The notes beneath the pieces are model-generated. The model saw only the letters and a program-made list of their open reading frames with translations. It was not told the DNA's origin and ran no database searches. DNA of 64,000 nucleotides, from assembly GCA_015075305.1 (NCBI GenBank), contig JABTUS010000008.1:124001-188000 (forward strand), given 5' to 3'. Positions 34,440 to 43,432 of this stretch are shown piece by piece; the first letter of the stretch is position 1, and every line of letters begins with the position of its first letter. Source of the stretch: Opitutaceae bacterium (GTDB taxonomy: Bacteria > Verrucomicrobiota > Verrucomicrobiia > Opitutales > Opitutaceae). The position numbers and the translations under genes were made by a program.

Positions 34440-36119
34440 TCAGCCTTTGGGCTCACCAGCTCCGGGCGCACCTGTCTTTTCCGGCTGGAGGAAAATGCCC
34501 TTGAGTGGATGGAGATCCAGAAGGTTGCTATGCCAGCCCTTCACCTCGGGTCGCTGCAGATTGTTCCGCACGTAGAAGTAGATCGGCAATATGGGATTTT
34601 CCGCGGCGATGATTTCCTCGCAGCGCTGGAATGCGGCAAAACGTTCGGTGTCGTTCGGCGCCAATTCCGCCGCGGCAATCAGGCGGTCATATTCGGCGTT
34701 CGACCATCCGGTCTGATTGTTGCCGTTGTCCGTGGTCATTGTGTCGAGGAAGGTGCTGGGATCCAGGTAGTCGCCCACCCAGGCGTAGCGGGCGATCTGA
34801 TACGACAGGGTCCGCATGGTTTCCACGTAGACCTTGGCTTCCTGATTGAAGAGGGAGACTTCTATGCCCAATTCGCGGCGCCACATCTGCTGGATGGCCT
34901 CGGCGATCTGCCGGTGCCCCTCGCTGGTGTTGTACAACAACTCCATGCGTGGGAAGCCCCTGCCGCCAGGAAAGCCCGCGTCGGCAAGAAGCTGGCGAGC
35001 CTGCACGGGATCGTACGGGACATCGGCCCTGGCCGTGAAACCTGCAATATTTGGTGGTGTGAGATGACCCGCGGGAATCTGCCCTCCCTTTGTGACGTGC
35101 TCGACGATCTGCCGGCGATTCACCGCCAGCGTGAGCGCGCGGCGCACGCGGGCATCATTGAGGGGAGGCTTCGTGACATTGAACCTGTAGAAGTAGGTGG
35201 CCAGCATCGGGTCCTGATTGAGCATCAGCCGGAGAGCGGGATCGTTTCGATACACGGCGATCTTTTCGATGGGTATGCTGGAGGTGATGTGCAACTGGCC
35301 GGCGCGGAACATGGATTCCTCGGTCGAGGTGTTCTCGATGGGAAAAAAGACGACGGACTCCAGCTTGACCCGATCCCGATCCCAGTAGGTCGCGGATTTT
35401 TTCATGCGGATCAGCTTGTTCGGCATCCATTCGGCGAGCGTGAAATAACCGTTGCCGATGAAATTTCCGGGTCGCGTCCACGCCGAGCCTCGTTCGTAGG
35501 TCCGCCCAAATTTCTCCAGTGTGGGCCGATGCACCGGGTACCATGCCGCATGGCAGACGAGCTTGGGAAGATACGGCACGGGATGCGTCAGCGTCAGGAC
35601 GAGCGTGTGCGGATCGGGCGCCTTTGCGCCCACAGTTGAGAAGTCGGATGTCTCCCGTTTGTAGTAGGCCTCTCCATTCTTGAGAATGAAGAGCATGCCA
35701 GCGTACTCCGCGCCCAGGCTGGGCGTGAGCATGCGCTGATACGACCAGACAAAATCATTTGCGGTGACGGGGTCGCCGTTTGACCAGACGGCGTTTTGGC
35801 GAAGGTGAAACGTCCAGGTCAGCTTGTCGTCGGAAACATTCCAGCCTTCAGCGACGGCCGGCACGGGCTCGCAGGTGCGTGCGTCGTATTGCGCGAGCCC
35901 CTCGATCAATGCCATGATCAGATTGAAAGTCTGCTGGCTGTCGGCGATCTGCGGATCAAGATCGTTGGGCTCGCTGAAATTGCCGACGAGAAGGGTCTGC
36001 GTGCGGTTGCCGAGTTCGACAGCGGATTCGCGTGGCGCGCACCCCAAAAACAGGAGCGGGAATGCGCCGATGGCGATTCCCGCAGCCAGAAACCCAGACG
36101 AGAAGCTCCGGTGCCTCAC
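34440..36119 (-). CDS. peptide/solute ABC transporter substrate-binding lipoprotein (OppA-like, SBP family 5)
   Basis: A 559-residue lipoprotein: signal peptide with lipobox LFLGC near residue 26, followed by the family 5 pattern (LLVGNFSEPNDLDPQIADS, ALIEGLAQYD, GWNVSDDKLTWTFHLR, NGDPVTANDFVWSYQRML). Members bind oligopeptides, nickel, or sugars for an ABC importer. No permease or ATPase genes are adjacent, so it is an orphan receptor here. The start is GTG in a GTGA overlap with the stop of the upstream gene, indicating coupled translation with that membrane-anchored protein, an odd pairing. Confidence 0.92.
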   Translation of the reverse strand: MRHRSFSSGFLAAGIAIGAFPLLFLGCAPRESAVELGNRTQTLLVGNFSEPNDLDPQIADSQQTFNLIMALIEGLAQYDARTCEPVPAVAEGWNVSDDKLTWTFHLRQNAVWSNGDPVTANDFVWSYQRMLTPSLGAEYAGMLFILKNGEAYYKRETSDFSTVGAKAPDPHTLVLTLTHPVPYLPKLVCHAAWYPVHRPTLEKFGRTYERGSAWTRPGNFIGNGYFTLAEWMPNKLIRMKKSATYWDRDRVKLESVVFFPIENTSTEESMFRAGQLHITSSIPIEKIAVYRNDPALRLMLNQDPMLATYFYRFNVTKPPLNDARVRRALTLAVNRRQIVEHVTKGGQIPAGHLTPPNIAGFTARADVPYDPVQARQLLADAGFPGGRGFPRMELLYNTSEGHRQIAEAIQQMWRRELGIEVSLFNQEAKVYVETMRTLSYQIARYAWVGDYLDPSTFLDTMTTDNGNNQTGWSNAEYDRLIAAAELAPNDTERFAAFQRCEEIIAAENPILPIYFYVRNNLQRPEVKGWHSNLLDLHPLKGIFLQPEKTGAPGAGEPKG

Positions 36120-36931
36120 GGTGCCGGGCTGGCGGAGGGGACCTCTCGAAGTCTTGATTCAATCGTGTTCATGCGCGCGACGAGATCAGCCTCGATCTTC
36201 TTTCGGTCGGTGCTGTTGACGATGCTCATCTTGGAGACATCCTTGATGACATTCGCGGGAAGCGTCAGCAGCCGGGTCAGCACACCCTGGTCCTTGAAGG
36301 TGCTGAGGTAGAGGGCGGTGACCTCATGTGAGAGCGAAAGCGATTCCCTCGCGACGGCCTGTGTGGCTGCGAGGTCGTTGTGCAGCTTCTGATTCTTTGC
36401 CAGTTCGGCGGTGAGAAGATTGCCGACTTGATCGGAAATCCGCTGGCTGTAGCCGCTGATGGCGTCGCGCGTGAGCGATTGATCGGAAGCCATCTGCTCG
36501 AGGATGGGCTGGATGCGCGTGGCAAGGCGGTCGCCTACCTTGTCGACCTGTTCATTCTGCTGAGCTTCCGCCTCCTCGGGAGTCTTGGGGAGCGCATTGT
36601 AAGGTTGGATCTTCACCGCGATGGCCTCGGCGAGCTTGTTGACGCGCTCCTCGGCGGCCTTGGACATTTCCGCATCGGTCATGAAAACATCGGCGGAGCG
36701 TTTCGAGATGGCATCCTTGAGGATGCCGTTCACGGCATCGATCTGCCGCCGGCTTTCATCGGCCGCGGCACGGATTTCCGCGTTGGTTTGTTCCCGCACG
36801 ACCGCGAGTTCGCGCTGCTGTGCTGCAATGGTTTCTGAAATCGTGCGTTTATGCAGCCAGTAGGCTGCGCCGCCGATGATCAACACGGTGATGATCACGG
36901 CCGGAAGTTGTTCTTTAAGTTTTTGCCACAT
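36116..36931 (-). CDS. membrane-anchored coiled-coil protein of unknown function, coupled to the OppA-like lipoprotein
   Basis: 271 aa from the ATG at 36931 (MWQKLKEQLPAVIITVLIIGGAAYWLHK): one N-terminal membrane helix, then long charged helical regions (ETIAAQQRELAVVREQTNAEI, MSKAAEERVNKLAEAI) likely to form a coiled coil, and a C-terminal segment (LTRLLTLPANVIKDVSKMSI) before a polar tail. The open frame runs to 37030 but the extra residues include several Cys and look non-coding. The GTGA overlap links it to the substrate-binding lipoprotein. I recognise no named domain; methyl-accepting or scaffold-like roles would be guesses. Confidence 0.75.
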   Translation of the reverse strand: MWQKLKEQLPAVIITVLIIGGAAYWLHKRTISETIAAQQRELAVVREQTNAEIRAAADESRRQIDAVNGILKDAISKRSADVFMTDAEMSKAAEERVNKLAEAIAVKIQPYNALPKTPEEAEAQQNEQVDKVGDRLATRIQPILEQMASDQSLTRDAISGYSQRISDQVGNLLTAELAKNQKLHNDLAATQAVARESLSLSHEVTALYLSTFKDQGVLTRLLTLPANVIKDVSKMSIVNSTDRKKIEADLVARMNTIESRLREVPSASPAP

Positions 36932-37041
36932 GGAGGTTTGGAGGGGACTATCGGAGTTTAGCGCAGACCGAAGCGAATGCAATGCCGCGGTGCATGCGGA
37001 AAAGGCGTTGTTTTTGGAACCGCAAACCACACCTTCGCCGC

Positions 37042-37368
37042 ATGGGTCTCAATCGGGCAGAGCAAACGCTTTCTGATTACGTTCTGACACATGTGGATGA
37101 GAGACAGTATTGGCAGGAGAAGGTTCGAGAGGTCTGTCGAAATTTTTCTGATGAGCACGAAGCAGCCCGCCGGTTGGAGGCAGCAATCAAGGTCTATTTT
37201 CGCGAACGAGCGTCAGTGGTGAGGGAATTGGGAGAGGTTGCCGCCCGAGAAGGGTTGACGGCAGTCAGCCTGCGCACGCTTGCCGAATACTGGATTCGCG
37301 TCTGGACGGTTCCGCGCAAGAAAGTCGTCCGAAGTCGATCGATTATGGATCGAATTGATCTACAATGA
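37042..37368 (+). CDS. conserved-looking small hypothetical protein (108 aa)
   Basis: From the ATG at 37042 (MGLNRAEQTLSDYVLTHVDERQYWQEKV) the protein is mostly helical and charged, with no signal peptide or membrane helix. YWQEKVREVCRNFSDEHEAARRLEAAI and LRTLAEYWIRVWTVPRKK are distinctive and look coding rather than random. It is divergent from the preceding membrane-anchored gene, with 110 nt between. I do not recognise a family; the basic C-terminus might suit nucleic-acid contact, but that is only a guess. Confidence 0.6.
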   Translation: MGLNRAEQTLSDYVLTHVDERQYWQEKVREVCRNFSDEHEAARRLEAAIKVYFRERASVVRELGEVAAREGLTAVSLRTLAEYWIRVWTVPRKKVVRSRSIMDRIDLQ

Positions 37369-37546
37369 TTAACGGTGAAAAGCCAACGGGCAAACCGCGA
37401 TCGGGCGTGCCTCCTATGCACGACGGGTTGAATCGGTGTTTGCTGCAGCGACGGACGAAAAATGTCATAGGGCGCTTACCAAGAGCTAGTTGTGTATATC
37501 GCGCAGAAATCTTAAAACACTTCGAACGTTTCTGAGGCACCAGCGT

Positions 37547-37655
37547 CTTTCTTTATGGTTCTGGTTATAACTTCTCCCGCTTAGCGGGAGATTTGGGGTA
37601 ACAAAGAAAGCAATGGGCGGACTGCTTAGGGGTAGGCAGCCCGCCCTCTTTTTTT
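37547..37655 (+). ncRNA. structured RNA of unknown class with terminator, upstream of the PIN-PhoH gene
   Basis: The 451-nt gap 37369-37819 has no convincing gene but a compact set of helices on the + strand. CTTTCTTT (37547-37554) pairs with AAAGAAAG (37603-37610). GTTA (37564-37567) pairs with TAAC (37599-37602), stacking on the first. An inner hairpin CTCCCGC-TTA-GCGGGAG occupies 37574-37590. A strong terminator hairpin with T tract follows at 37615-37655. The pattern is that of a free small RNA or a leader with attenuation. I do not recognise a riboswitch class. The rest of the gap shows nothing else I can name. Confidence 0.55.
37615..37655 (+). terminator. intrinsic transcription terminator
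   Basis: Inverted arms 37615-37625 (GGGCGGACTGC) and 37636-37646 (GCAGCCCGCCC) pair in 10 of 11 positions around a 10-nt loop and are followed by a T-rich tract at 37647-37655 on the + strand. It ends the structured RNA, 165 nt before the PIN-PhoH start, so either it closes a small RNA or serves as an attenuator for the downstream gene. Confidence 0.8.
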
Positions 37656-37819
37656 GTCCGAATAGCGGGATGTCTTCGCGAGAAGATGGGATGCGCATGC
37701 CGCGCTGACGCGTCGATTTTTCGTGTAAACCGTTGCTGCTTCAAATTCCTGCATCGTTGGTGAAGTCGAACATCGACACTCCCCTGGCGGCAGGATATCC
37801 CCATGTTATTCACAAAGCG

Positions 37820-39358
37820 ATGGAACACTTGAGCGGGACTCCTGCCCTTGAATCGCAACCTGAGGTTTCCACGAAGATCAAGACCTTCGTCCTGGATACC
37901 AATGTTCTCCTCCATGATCCTCAATCGATCTTCAATTTTGAGGACAACAACCTCGCCATACCGGTCGAGGTGCTCGAGGAATTGGATGCCATCAAGACTG
38001 AGCAGTCGACCGAGCGCGGGAGGAATGCGCGTCGCGTGCATCGCATCCTGCAGGAACTTCTTCCCGATTCGCGTTCGATGCTGGAGGGGGTGCGGCTTCC
38101 CAACGGCGGCACGCTTTCGGTCATCATCAATCGCTATTTGATCGAGAATCGAAATGACACGCCGGCGATGCTGCGACTCCGCGCGATCCTGCCGGATCTG
38201 ACGAAGAAGGACAATCGCATCATTGCCTGCGCGCTGTTCGTTCAGGAGCAGTTTCCTCCTCCAACGATACTCGTGACGAAGGATGTCAATGTTCAGCTCA
38301 AGGCGCGTGCCGTCGGTCTGGAATCCGAGGATTACCTGAACGACAAGGTGCCGGAGGTCGATGAACAGTCCTATCGGGAGATTCCCGTCAGCATTTATGA
38401 GATGCAGCGTTTCTGTTCCGAGGGTGAGCTCGACATTGGAATCGGATCGACGGAAGGACTGCACTTGAATGAATACGTCCTGCTGCGATCGGACCAGGAC
38501 AAGACGATGCCCGCCCGCTGGTTCGGAGATGGGCTCGTGCGGCGATTGAAGATTCCCGAATTCGTGAAGGCGCCGGGCGGCATACCAATCCGCGCGCGCA
38601 ATCTTGAGCAGCAGTTCTTCATGGATGCCCTGCTTGATGACAGCATTTCACTGATCACCTGCTTTGGTAAGGCCGGCACGGGCAAGACGCTGCTTTCAAC
38701 AGCCTGCGCCCTGCATCAGACCTGCGATGAAAGTGGACGGTATGACGGCCTGTCGATTTCCCGTCCGGTCTTTGCCCTGGGGAAGGATATTGGCTACCTG
38801 CCGGGCTCCCTGGAGGAGAAGATGAAGCCCTGGCTGCAGCCCTATCACGACGCCCTTGAAGTGCTGATTCCTTCAAAGCCCCTGAAGGAACCTCAGTTCG
38901 CAACCAAGAAGGTCGCAAAGAAGAAGGCGAAGAAACGCGAGTCGGTGATGGCCATGATGGCCGCGCAGTCATCTACGAACGGGAGCCAGCCCAGCACTCT
39001 TTCGACGCCGGCCACGCCAATGAAGCCCTATGAACGGCTTCTTCGCTCCGGGATAGTTGAGATTGAGGCGCTGGCGTTCATCCGAGGACGGTCGATCGCG
39101 CGCCGCTTCTTCATTCTCGACGAGGCGCAGCAACTGACGCCGCACGAGGTCAAGACCGTGATCACGCGCATAAGCGAGGGTTCGAAAATTGTCCTGATCG
39201 GCGATCCGGCGCAGATTGACAATCCGTATGTCGATGCGCGCAGCAACGGGCTGGTCTATGCCCACAATCGCATGAAGGGACAGGCCCTTCATGCGCATGT
39301 GCAGCTCACGAAGGGCGAGCGATCGAAACTGGCGGAGCTTGCGGCGGACCTGCTCTGA
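37820..39358 (+). CDS. PIN domain and PhoH-like ATPase fusion protein
   Basis: 512 aa from the ATG at 37820; a TTG at 37733 is in frame but the added residues are not family-like. The N-terminal PIN nuclease domain begins TFVLDTNVLLHDP with further acidic residues (EVLEELDAIK, KKDNRIIACAL, LVTKDVNVQLKA). The C-terminal PhoH domain has Walker A GKAGTGKTLLS and Walker B-like FFILDEAQQLTP with IGDPAQID. PIN-PhoH proteins are RNA helicase/ribonuclease-like. Between the Walker motifs sits a Lys-rich insert (KKVAKKKAKKRE). The structured RNA with terminator lies directly upstream. Confidence 0.93.
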   Translation: MEHLSGTPALESQPEVSTKIKTFVLDTNVLLHDPQSIFNFEDNNLAIPVEVLEELDAIKTEQSTERGRNARRVHRILQELLPDSRSMLEGVRLPNGGTLSVIINRYLIENRNDTPAMLRLRAILPDLTKKDNRIIACALFVQEQFPPPTILVTKDVNVQLKARAVGLESEDYLNDKVPEVDEQSYREIPVSIYEMQRFCSEGELDIGIGSTEGLHLNEYVLLRSDQDKTMPARWFGDGLVRRLKIPEFVKAPGGIPIRARNLEQQFFMDALLDDSISLITCFGKAGTGKTLLSTACALHQTCDESGRYDGLSISRPVFALGKDIGYLPGSLEEKMKPWLQPYHDALEVLIPSKPLKEPQFATKKVAKKKAKKRESVMAMMAAQSSTNGSQPSTLSTPATPMKPYERLLRSGIVEIEALAFIRGRSIARRFFILDEAQQLTPHEVKTVITRISEGSKIVLIGDPAQIDNPYVDARSNGLVYAHNRMKGQALHAHVQLTKGERSKLAELAADLL

Positions 39359-39390
39359 CAACGGAAGTGCGCGCCCGCCAGCTGGCGCCA

Positions 39391-39930
39391 TCAAGCGTCC
39401 GCTTCCGCTTCCCGCGCCATGAGCCAGAGCAGATCGGCAAGCCGGTTTGCAATCTGGAGCAGCAGCGGCCTGACTGCGTCACCGCGTTCATCCACCAGCG
39501 CGACGAGCCTGCGTTCGGCCCGACGAGCCGTCACGCGAGCCATCTCAAGGGCAGCCGAATGCGGGTTGGCACCGGGGGACGCCCAGCCGTCGAAGCGAAG
39601 ATTGCGCGCCTCAATGGCTGCAATGTCCGCATCAATGCGGGCGAGCGTGCCTTCATTGACCTTGGGAAAATTCGACGAGGCATACCGCGCCGCGTCAGCG
39701 GGATCGCAGGCGATTTCCCCCATGAGCGCGATGAGATCCGATTGCAGCGCGATCAGGTTGTTCCGGCGGCTCTGCACGGCGCAGTTCGCCTTCGCCACGC
39801 CGAGAGCGACATTCAGTTCATCGAATGCCCCCACTGCTTCAATGCGTGGATGCGATTTCGAGACACGCTGCCCGTAGATGAGTCGTGTCCTGCCGTCGTC
39901 GCCGGTGCGTGTTGCGATCGATGCCGCCAT
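39391..39930 (-). CDS. PduO-type cob(I)alamin adenosyltransferase
   Basis: 179 aa, the usual size. The ATP-binding N-terminus TRTGDDGRTRL, the VGAFDELNVALG motif, and the C-terminal helix ARVTARRAERRLVAL (RRAER being a family hallmark) are seen. It transfers adenosyl from ATP to reduced corrinoid to make adenosylcobalamin, the form sensed by the riboswitch at 29165. It lies convergent to the PIN-PhoH gene and 59 nt downstream of a Gfo/Idh gene on the same strand. No adenosylcobalamin-dependent enzyme is visible in the window. Confidence 0.9.
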   Translation of the reverse strand: MAASIATRTGDDGRTRLIYGQRVSKSHPRIEAVGAFDELNVALGVAKANCAVQSRRNNLIALQSDLIALMGEIACDPADAARYASSNFPKVNEGTLARIDADIAAIEARNLRFDGWASPGANPHSAALEMARVTARRAERRLVALVDERGDAVRPLLLQIANRLADLLWLMAREAEADA

Positions 39931-39989
39931 TGTTGGATTGGGAAATTGCCGCGAACCGCCTTCCGATGCGGCTGGTCCCGCGGCTGCAA

Positions 39990-41069
39990 TCAGGCGATCC
40001 TTCTCGCGGCCAGCTGGGCGCGCAGACAGAGTTCCGCCGCCTTGAACGTGTGCGCCTGGGTCATCGCCTTGTCAGTGCGATTCAGACAGTCCAGGATCAG
40101 TTCACCAAAGAAGCGGAATCCAACCTTCCCGGCAACGTTGAGGTACCGTTCCCCGGAATCATCGACGATGTACACGTTGTCGCCCGTCTTGTCGCGACCG
40201 ACGTCGACGTACTTGCGAAGCTCGATGTATCCTTTTGTGCCGAGGATGGTCGTGCGCCCGTCGCCCCAGGTGCTCAATCCCTTGGGGGTGAACCAGTCGA
40301 CCCGAATGTAGTTCGACGTGCCGTTGTCCCCGAGCAGGGATGCCTCCCCGAAATCCTCGAGCTCCGGCGTGTCCGGGTTGTTGAAATTTGCAACCGCGGC
40401 CTGGGTGACCGTTGCGTCTGTCGCGGCGGAGAATGTGAGAAACTGTTCAAACTGATGGCTGCCGATGTCGCAGAGTATGCCTCCATACTTTGCCTTTTCG
40501 TAGAACCATCGCGGGCGGCTCTCCTTGGCTCCGATGCGATGCGGCCCCAGTCCGATTACCTGGATGACGCGCCCGATGGCGCCCTGGCTGACAAGGTCGG
40601 TGGCGAACATAGCGGATTCGACGTGCAGCCGTTCGCTGTAATAAACGGCGTATTTCCGGCCGGTTCTGGCCACGACCGCCTTGGCTTGGTCGAGCTGATT
40701 GAGCGAGGTGAACGGAGTCTTGTCGGTGAAATAGTCCTTGCCCGCCTCCATGACCCGGCAGCCGATCGGGCCGCGTTCGCAGGGAATGGCCGCGGCAGCG
40801 ACAAGGCGCACGGATGGGTTGTCGAGAATCTCATCCAGCGAGCGCGCGGCCCTGGCCTGGGGATAGCGCTCGATGAACGTCTTGACCTTGGCGGGATCGG
40901 GATCGAACACGAGCGCGAGACTTCCGCCGGCCTCGATCAGTCCGTTGCATTGTCCATAGATGTGACCGTGATCCAGATGCGCGGCGGCGAAGGTGAACTC
41001 GCCGGGTTTGACAACCGGACTTGGCTTCCCCTGCGGGGCGTAATTCATGCCGTCGGATTTCTGGCTCAT
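39990..41069 (-). CDS. Gfo/Idh/MocA-family oxidoreductase
   Basis: 359 aa. The N-terminal Rossmann region (FTFAAAHLDHGHIYGQ, LALVFDPDPAKVKTF) lacks the textbook GxGxxG; in its place is AHLDHGH, as in a subgroup of the family. The usual EKP motif appears as DKTPF, keeping the Lys but replacing Glu with Asp and inserting Thr. The C-terminal substrate domain contains GGILCDIGSHQFEQFL with the expected Asp and His. Members act on sugars, inositols and related compounds with NAD(P). ATG at 41069 is used; an ATG seven residues in is possible. Confidence 0.88.
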   Translation of the reverse strand: MSQKSDGMNYAPQGKPSPVVKPGEFTFAAAHLDHGHIYGQCNGLIEAGGSLALVFDPDPAKVKTFIERYPQARAARSLDEILDNPSVRLVAAAAIPCERGPIGCRVMEAGKDYFTDKTPFTSLNQLDQAKAVVARTGRKYAVYYSERLHVESAMFATDLVSQGAIGRVIQVIGLGPHRIGAKESRPRWFYEKAKYGGILCDIGSHQFEQFLTFSAATDATVTQAAVANFNNPDTPELEDFGEASLLGDNGTSNYIRVDWFTPKGLSTWGDGRTTILGTKGYIELRKYVDVGRDKTGDNVYIVDDSGERYLNVAGKVGFRFFGELILDCLNRTDKAMTQAHTFKAAELCLRAQLAARRIA

Positions 41070-41115
41070 GCGTTTGGTTCTGGCAGGTGTGGGTGATGCA
41101 GGGAAGCGAAGTCAA

Positions 41116-41685
41116 TCAAGTCCGGGTTGCGGAAGCGCGGGTCTCGGCGGCAAGCGCCTTGATTTCCGTGTCGAGGGTCTGGCGGAGCTTCTTGTCCATG
41201 CGGTCGATGAACAGGACTCCGTTCAGGTGATCGACCTCGTGCAGGATGCAGCGGGCAAGCAGGCCGTTGCAGACCATGGTGTGAGCGACGCCGTTAAGGT
41301 CCTGAAAGGCGACGCTTATCCGGTCGGGTCGAATCACATCGCCCCGGATCCCCGGAAATGAGAGACAGCCCTCCTCGTAGGCGAGGTTCTCCGAGGCCTG
41401 GATGCTGATCGAAGGATTGACGAGGGTCATGGGCATGATCAGCTCCAAGGGAGTGGCCACCCCGTCCAGCGACCAGGTGAAATTGCGTTTGGCCGATGCG
41501 AGATCGACCACGCAAAGCTGCAGGGCGAGTCCGATCTGCTGGGCTGCCAGCCCTATGCCTTCGGCCACATTCATGGCTGCGACCATTTCACTGGCCAATC
41601 TGGCGAGGTCGGCGTCGAAGACCGTGACATTGCGGCCTTTCTGCCTCAGGATCGGGTCGTTGTAATGAACTATTCGCAAGGGCAT
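41116..41685 (-). CDS. def: peptide deformylase
   Basis: Removes the formyl group from nascent proteins. From the ATG at 41685 the protein is 189 aa and starts MPLRIVHYNDPILRQ, as the family does; the open frame extends upstream to 42147 only as the antisense of the next gene. The three metal-site motifs are intact: GIGLAAQQ at 43-50, EGCLS at 105-109 and HEVDH at 149-153. It is divergent from the membrane protein gene at 41747, with 61 nt between. Confidence 0.95.
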   Translation of the reverse strand: MPLRIVHYNDPILRQKGRNVTVFDADLARLASEMVAAMNVAEGIGLAAQQIGLALQLCVVDLASAKRNFTWSLDGVATPLELIMPMTLVNPSISIQASENLAYEEGCLSFPGIRGDVIRPDRISVAFQDLNGVAHTMVCNGLLARCILHEVDHLNGVLFIDRMDKKLRQTLDTEIKALAAETRASATRT

Positions 41686-41746
41686 CGGTCGATGAGTGAA
41701 GCAGCGTGGATCTGAGATCAATTCCCGCAAACCAATAGTTGTCCCG

Positions 41747-43432
41747 ATGACATCGAAACGTCGCTCCATCCCTTTGCGAGTAGCGGTGGCCGCATGGATG
41801 CTTCTTGCCTTGATGGTGCTCGCGATTTCCTGGGCCTTTCCGATCAATCTGCGGTCCGTCCCTCCCTCATTGCTTGCGGTGGCGGGAGAGGGAGGCCCCT
41901 CGATTTCCGAGGCGGGCAGGCAGCTGCTCGAGCGCGAGAAACTCGGCCCCGCGGCCTTGTTTGCCGCCGCTGCCAAACGTGCGGGCGATCCGGGGCTGCC
42001 CGCATTTGCCTCCCGACTGGCGGAGGCGAATGCACGCCAGCCGACGCTTGTGCCGTGGGGAGGATGGGATCCGTTTCTCGAGCCGATTTTCAAGCTCGAT
42101 GAAAACAAGGGGCAGGCGGCGAGCACGCCGGTTCTCACATTCTTCATTGCGGAGAAAGCGCGTGTGGCGCTGCGAACCTACCTTCAGAACTCGCGCTCGC
42201 TTGGCGTGCAGGCGCTGCTGCGCACCCGCGAGACTGGCGTCACTTCACAGTTCGTGCCGGTGAAAAGCCCCGGCGGGCAGACGCTGGACGCCGTCATCCT
42301 GCTCGCGGCGCTCCTGTATCAGGGCGAGCACTTTTCCGCGCCCCTTCAGCGCGACCTGCGCAACCTTGCCGAGATTGCATCCGGAAGAATGGACATGGGT
42401 GATCTCGAGGATGTTTTTCTCGACCTGCTCTCGCTGGGCAAAAGGCTCAATTGGGTTCAGCTTTGTGAGCTGGTGCGGCTGACGGATGACCGCAAGACGT
42501 TGAGTGAGTACGCGCATCTTGCGCGCGTGGCGCCGGATGACTTTGCGCTGATTTATGCCGCGGCGATGTTCTCCGGTTCGGCGGACCGGGTCGCCTCCTA
42601 CCTGCTTCAGTTTGGGAAATCCGGACTCGGCGATCTCGCGCTTGCGGCCCGCGACGGGCAGGGCGCCGTGAAGCTCCTGCTCCGGCTGCAGGTTCCGGTG
42701 AATCACGCACGCAGGCCGGCCCTGCCTCCGGTTGCGCGTGTGGCGCTCGCATTTCCCAATGCCGCTCTGGTTGCAAAATGGCTCGGTTTCTTCCTCGGAT
42801 CCTATGTCCTGCTGCGTGCGATGAGGCTGGCCGCTGTGGGGCGCGCAGCCGGACCGCGACCGTCCGTGACCACGGCGGTCCTCGGTGCGCTGTGCGCGGC
42901 GCTGATCGTCCTGTTCACGGAACCCACGCTTTTCAAGATTCCCCCTCCGTCTGAATTCGCCGTCAGGCTCGCGGTGCCCGTACTCGCCACACTTTCCGAT
43001 CCCGCTTCGCTCAAAACTGTTGAACCCACGATCGCCATGGACACGACCACCCTGATTTCCATCGGGCTTTTCGCCCTGCTCCAGATTTTCTGGTTCCTCA
43101 TATGCCTGCGCAAGATCTCGGAGATTGCCCGGTCCACGGCGACCCCGCAGCTCAAGCTCAAGCTCATGGAGAACGAGGAGAACCTGTTTGATGGCGGGCT
43201 TTATCTCGGCATTGCGGGCACGGCGACCGCGCTGGTCCTGCAGGTGCTCGGCCTGATCCAGCCCAATCTGCTCGCGGCGTATTCCTCGAACATGTTTGGC
43301 ATCGTGTGCGTGGCGCTGGTCAAGATCCGGCACGTGAGGCAGTTCAAGCGCCAGTTGATTCTCGAAGGTCAGGCTGCCGCCGGTGACGCCACGCCGGCGC
43401 CGGTAGCCGCCCAGCCGGGTGGAGCGTCATGA
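41747..43432 (+). CDS. multi-segment membrane protein of unknown function, first of a coupled pair
   Basis: 561 aa from the ATG at 41747 (MTSKRRSIPLRVAVAAWMLLALMVLAI). One N-terminal membrane helix precedes about 300 soluble residues rich in Ala/Leu helices, possibly helical repeats. The C-terminal half has about five hydrophobic segments (VAKWLGFFLGSYVLL, VTTAVLGALCAALIVLF, ISIGLFALLQIFWFLICL, LGIAGTATALVLQVL) and a short Pro/Ala tail. No family is recognised. The stop overlaps the next start by ATGA, so translation is coupled with the downstream coiled-coil protein, suggesting they form a complex at the membrane. Confidence 0.75.
   Translation: MTSKRRSIPLRVAVAAWMLLALMVLAISWAFPINLRSVPPSLLAVAGEGGPSISEAGRQLLEREKLGPAALFAAAAKRAGDPGLPAFASRLAEANARQPTLVPWGGWDPFLEPIFKLDENKGQAASTPVLTFFIAEKARVALRTYLQNSRSLGVQALLRTRETGVTSQFVPVKSPGGQTLDAVILLAALLYQGEHFSAPLQRDLRNLAEIASGRMDMGDLEDVFLDLLSLGKRLNWVQLCELVRLTDDRKTLSEYAHLARVAPDDFALIYAAAMFSGSADRVASYLLQFGKSGLGDLALAARDGQGAVKLLLRLQVPVNHARRPALPPVARVALAFPNAALVAKWLGFFLGSYVLLRAMRLAAVGRAAGPRPSVTTAVLGALCAALIVLFTEPTLFKIPPPSEFAVRLAVPVLATLSDPASLKTVEPTIAMDTTTLISIGLFALLQIFWFLICLRKISEIARSTATPQLKLKLMENEENLFDGGLYLGIAGTATALVLQVLGLIQPNLLAAYSSNMFGIVCVALVKIRHVRQFKRQLILEGQAAAGDATPAPVAAQPGGAS

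Noticed and set aside
37664-37700. Second small hairpin after the terminator as part of the structured RNA
   Set aside because: TCTTC/GAAGA is only a 5-bp stem and lies after the T tract, so I did not include it.
42245-43333. 362-aa frame on the - strand
   Set aside because: Antisense to the coupled membrane protein gene at 41747; low-complexity charged product.
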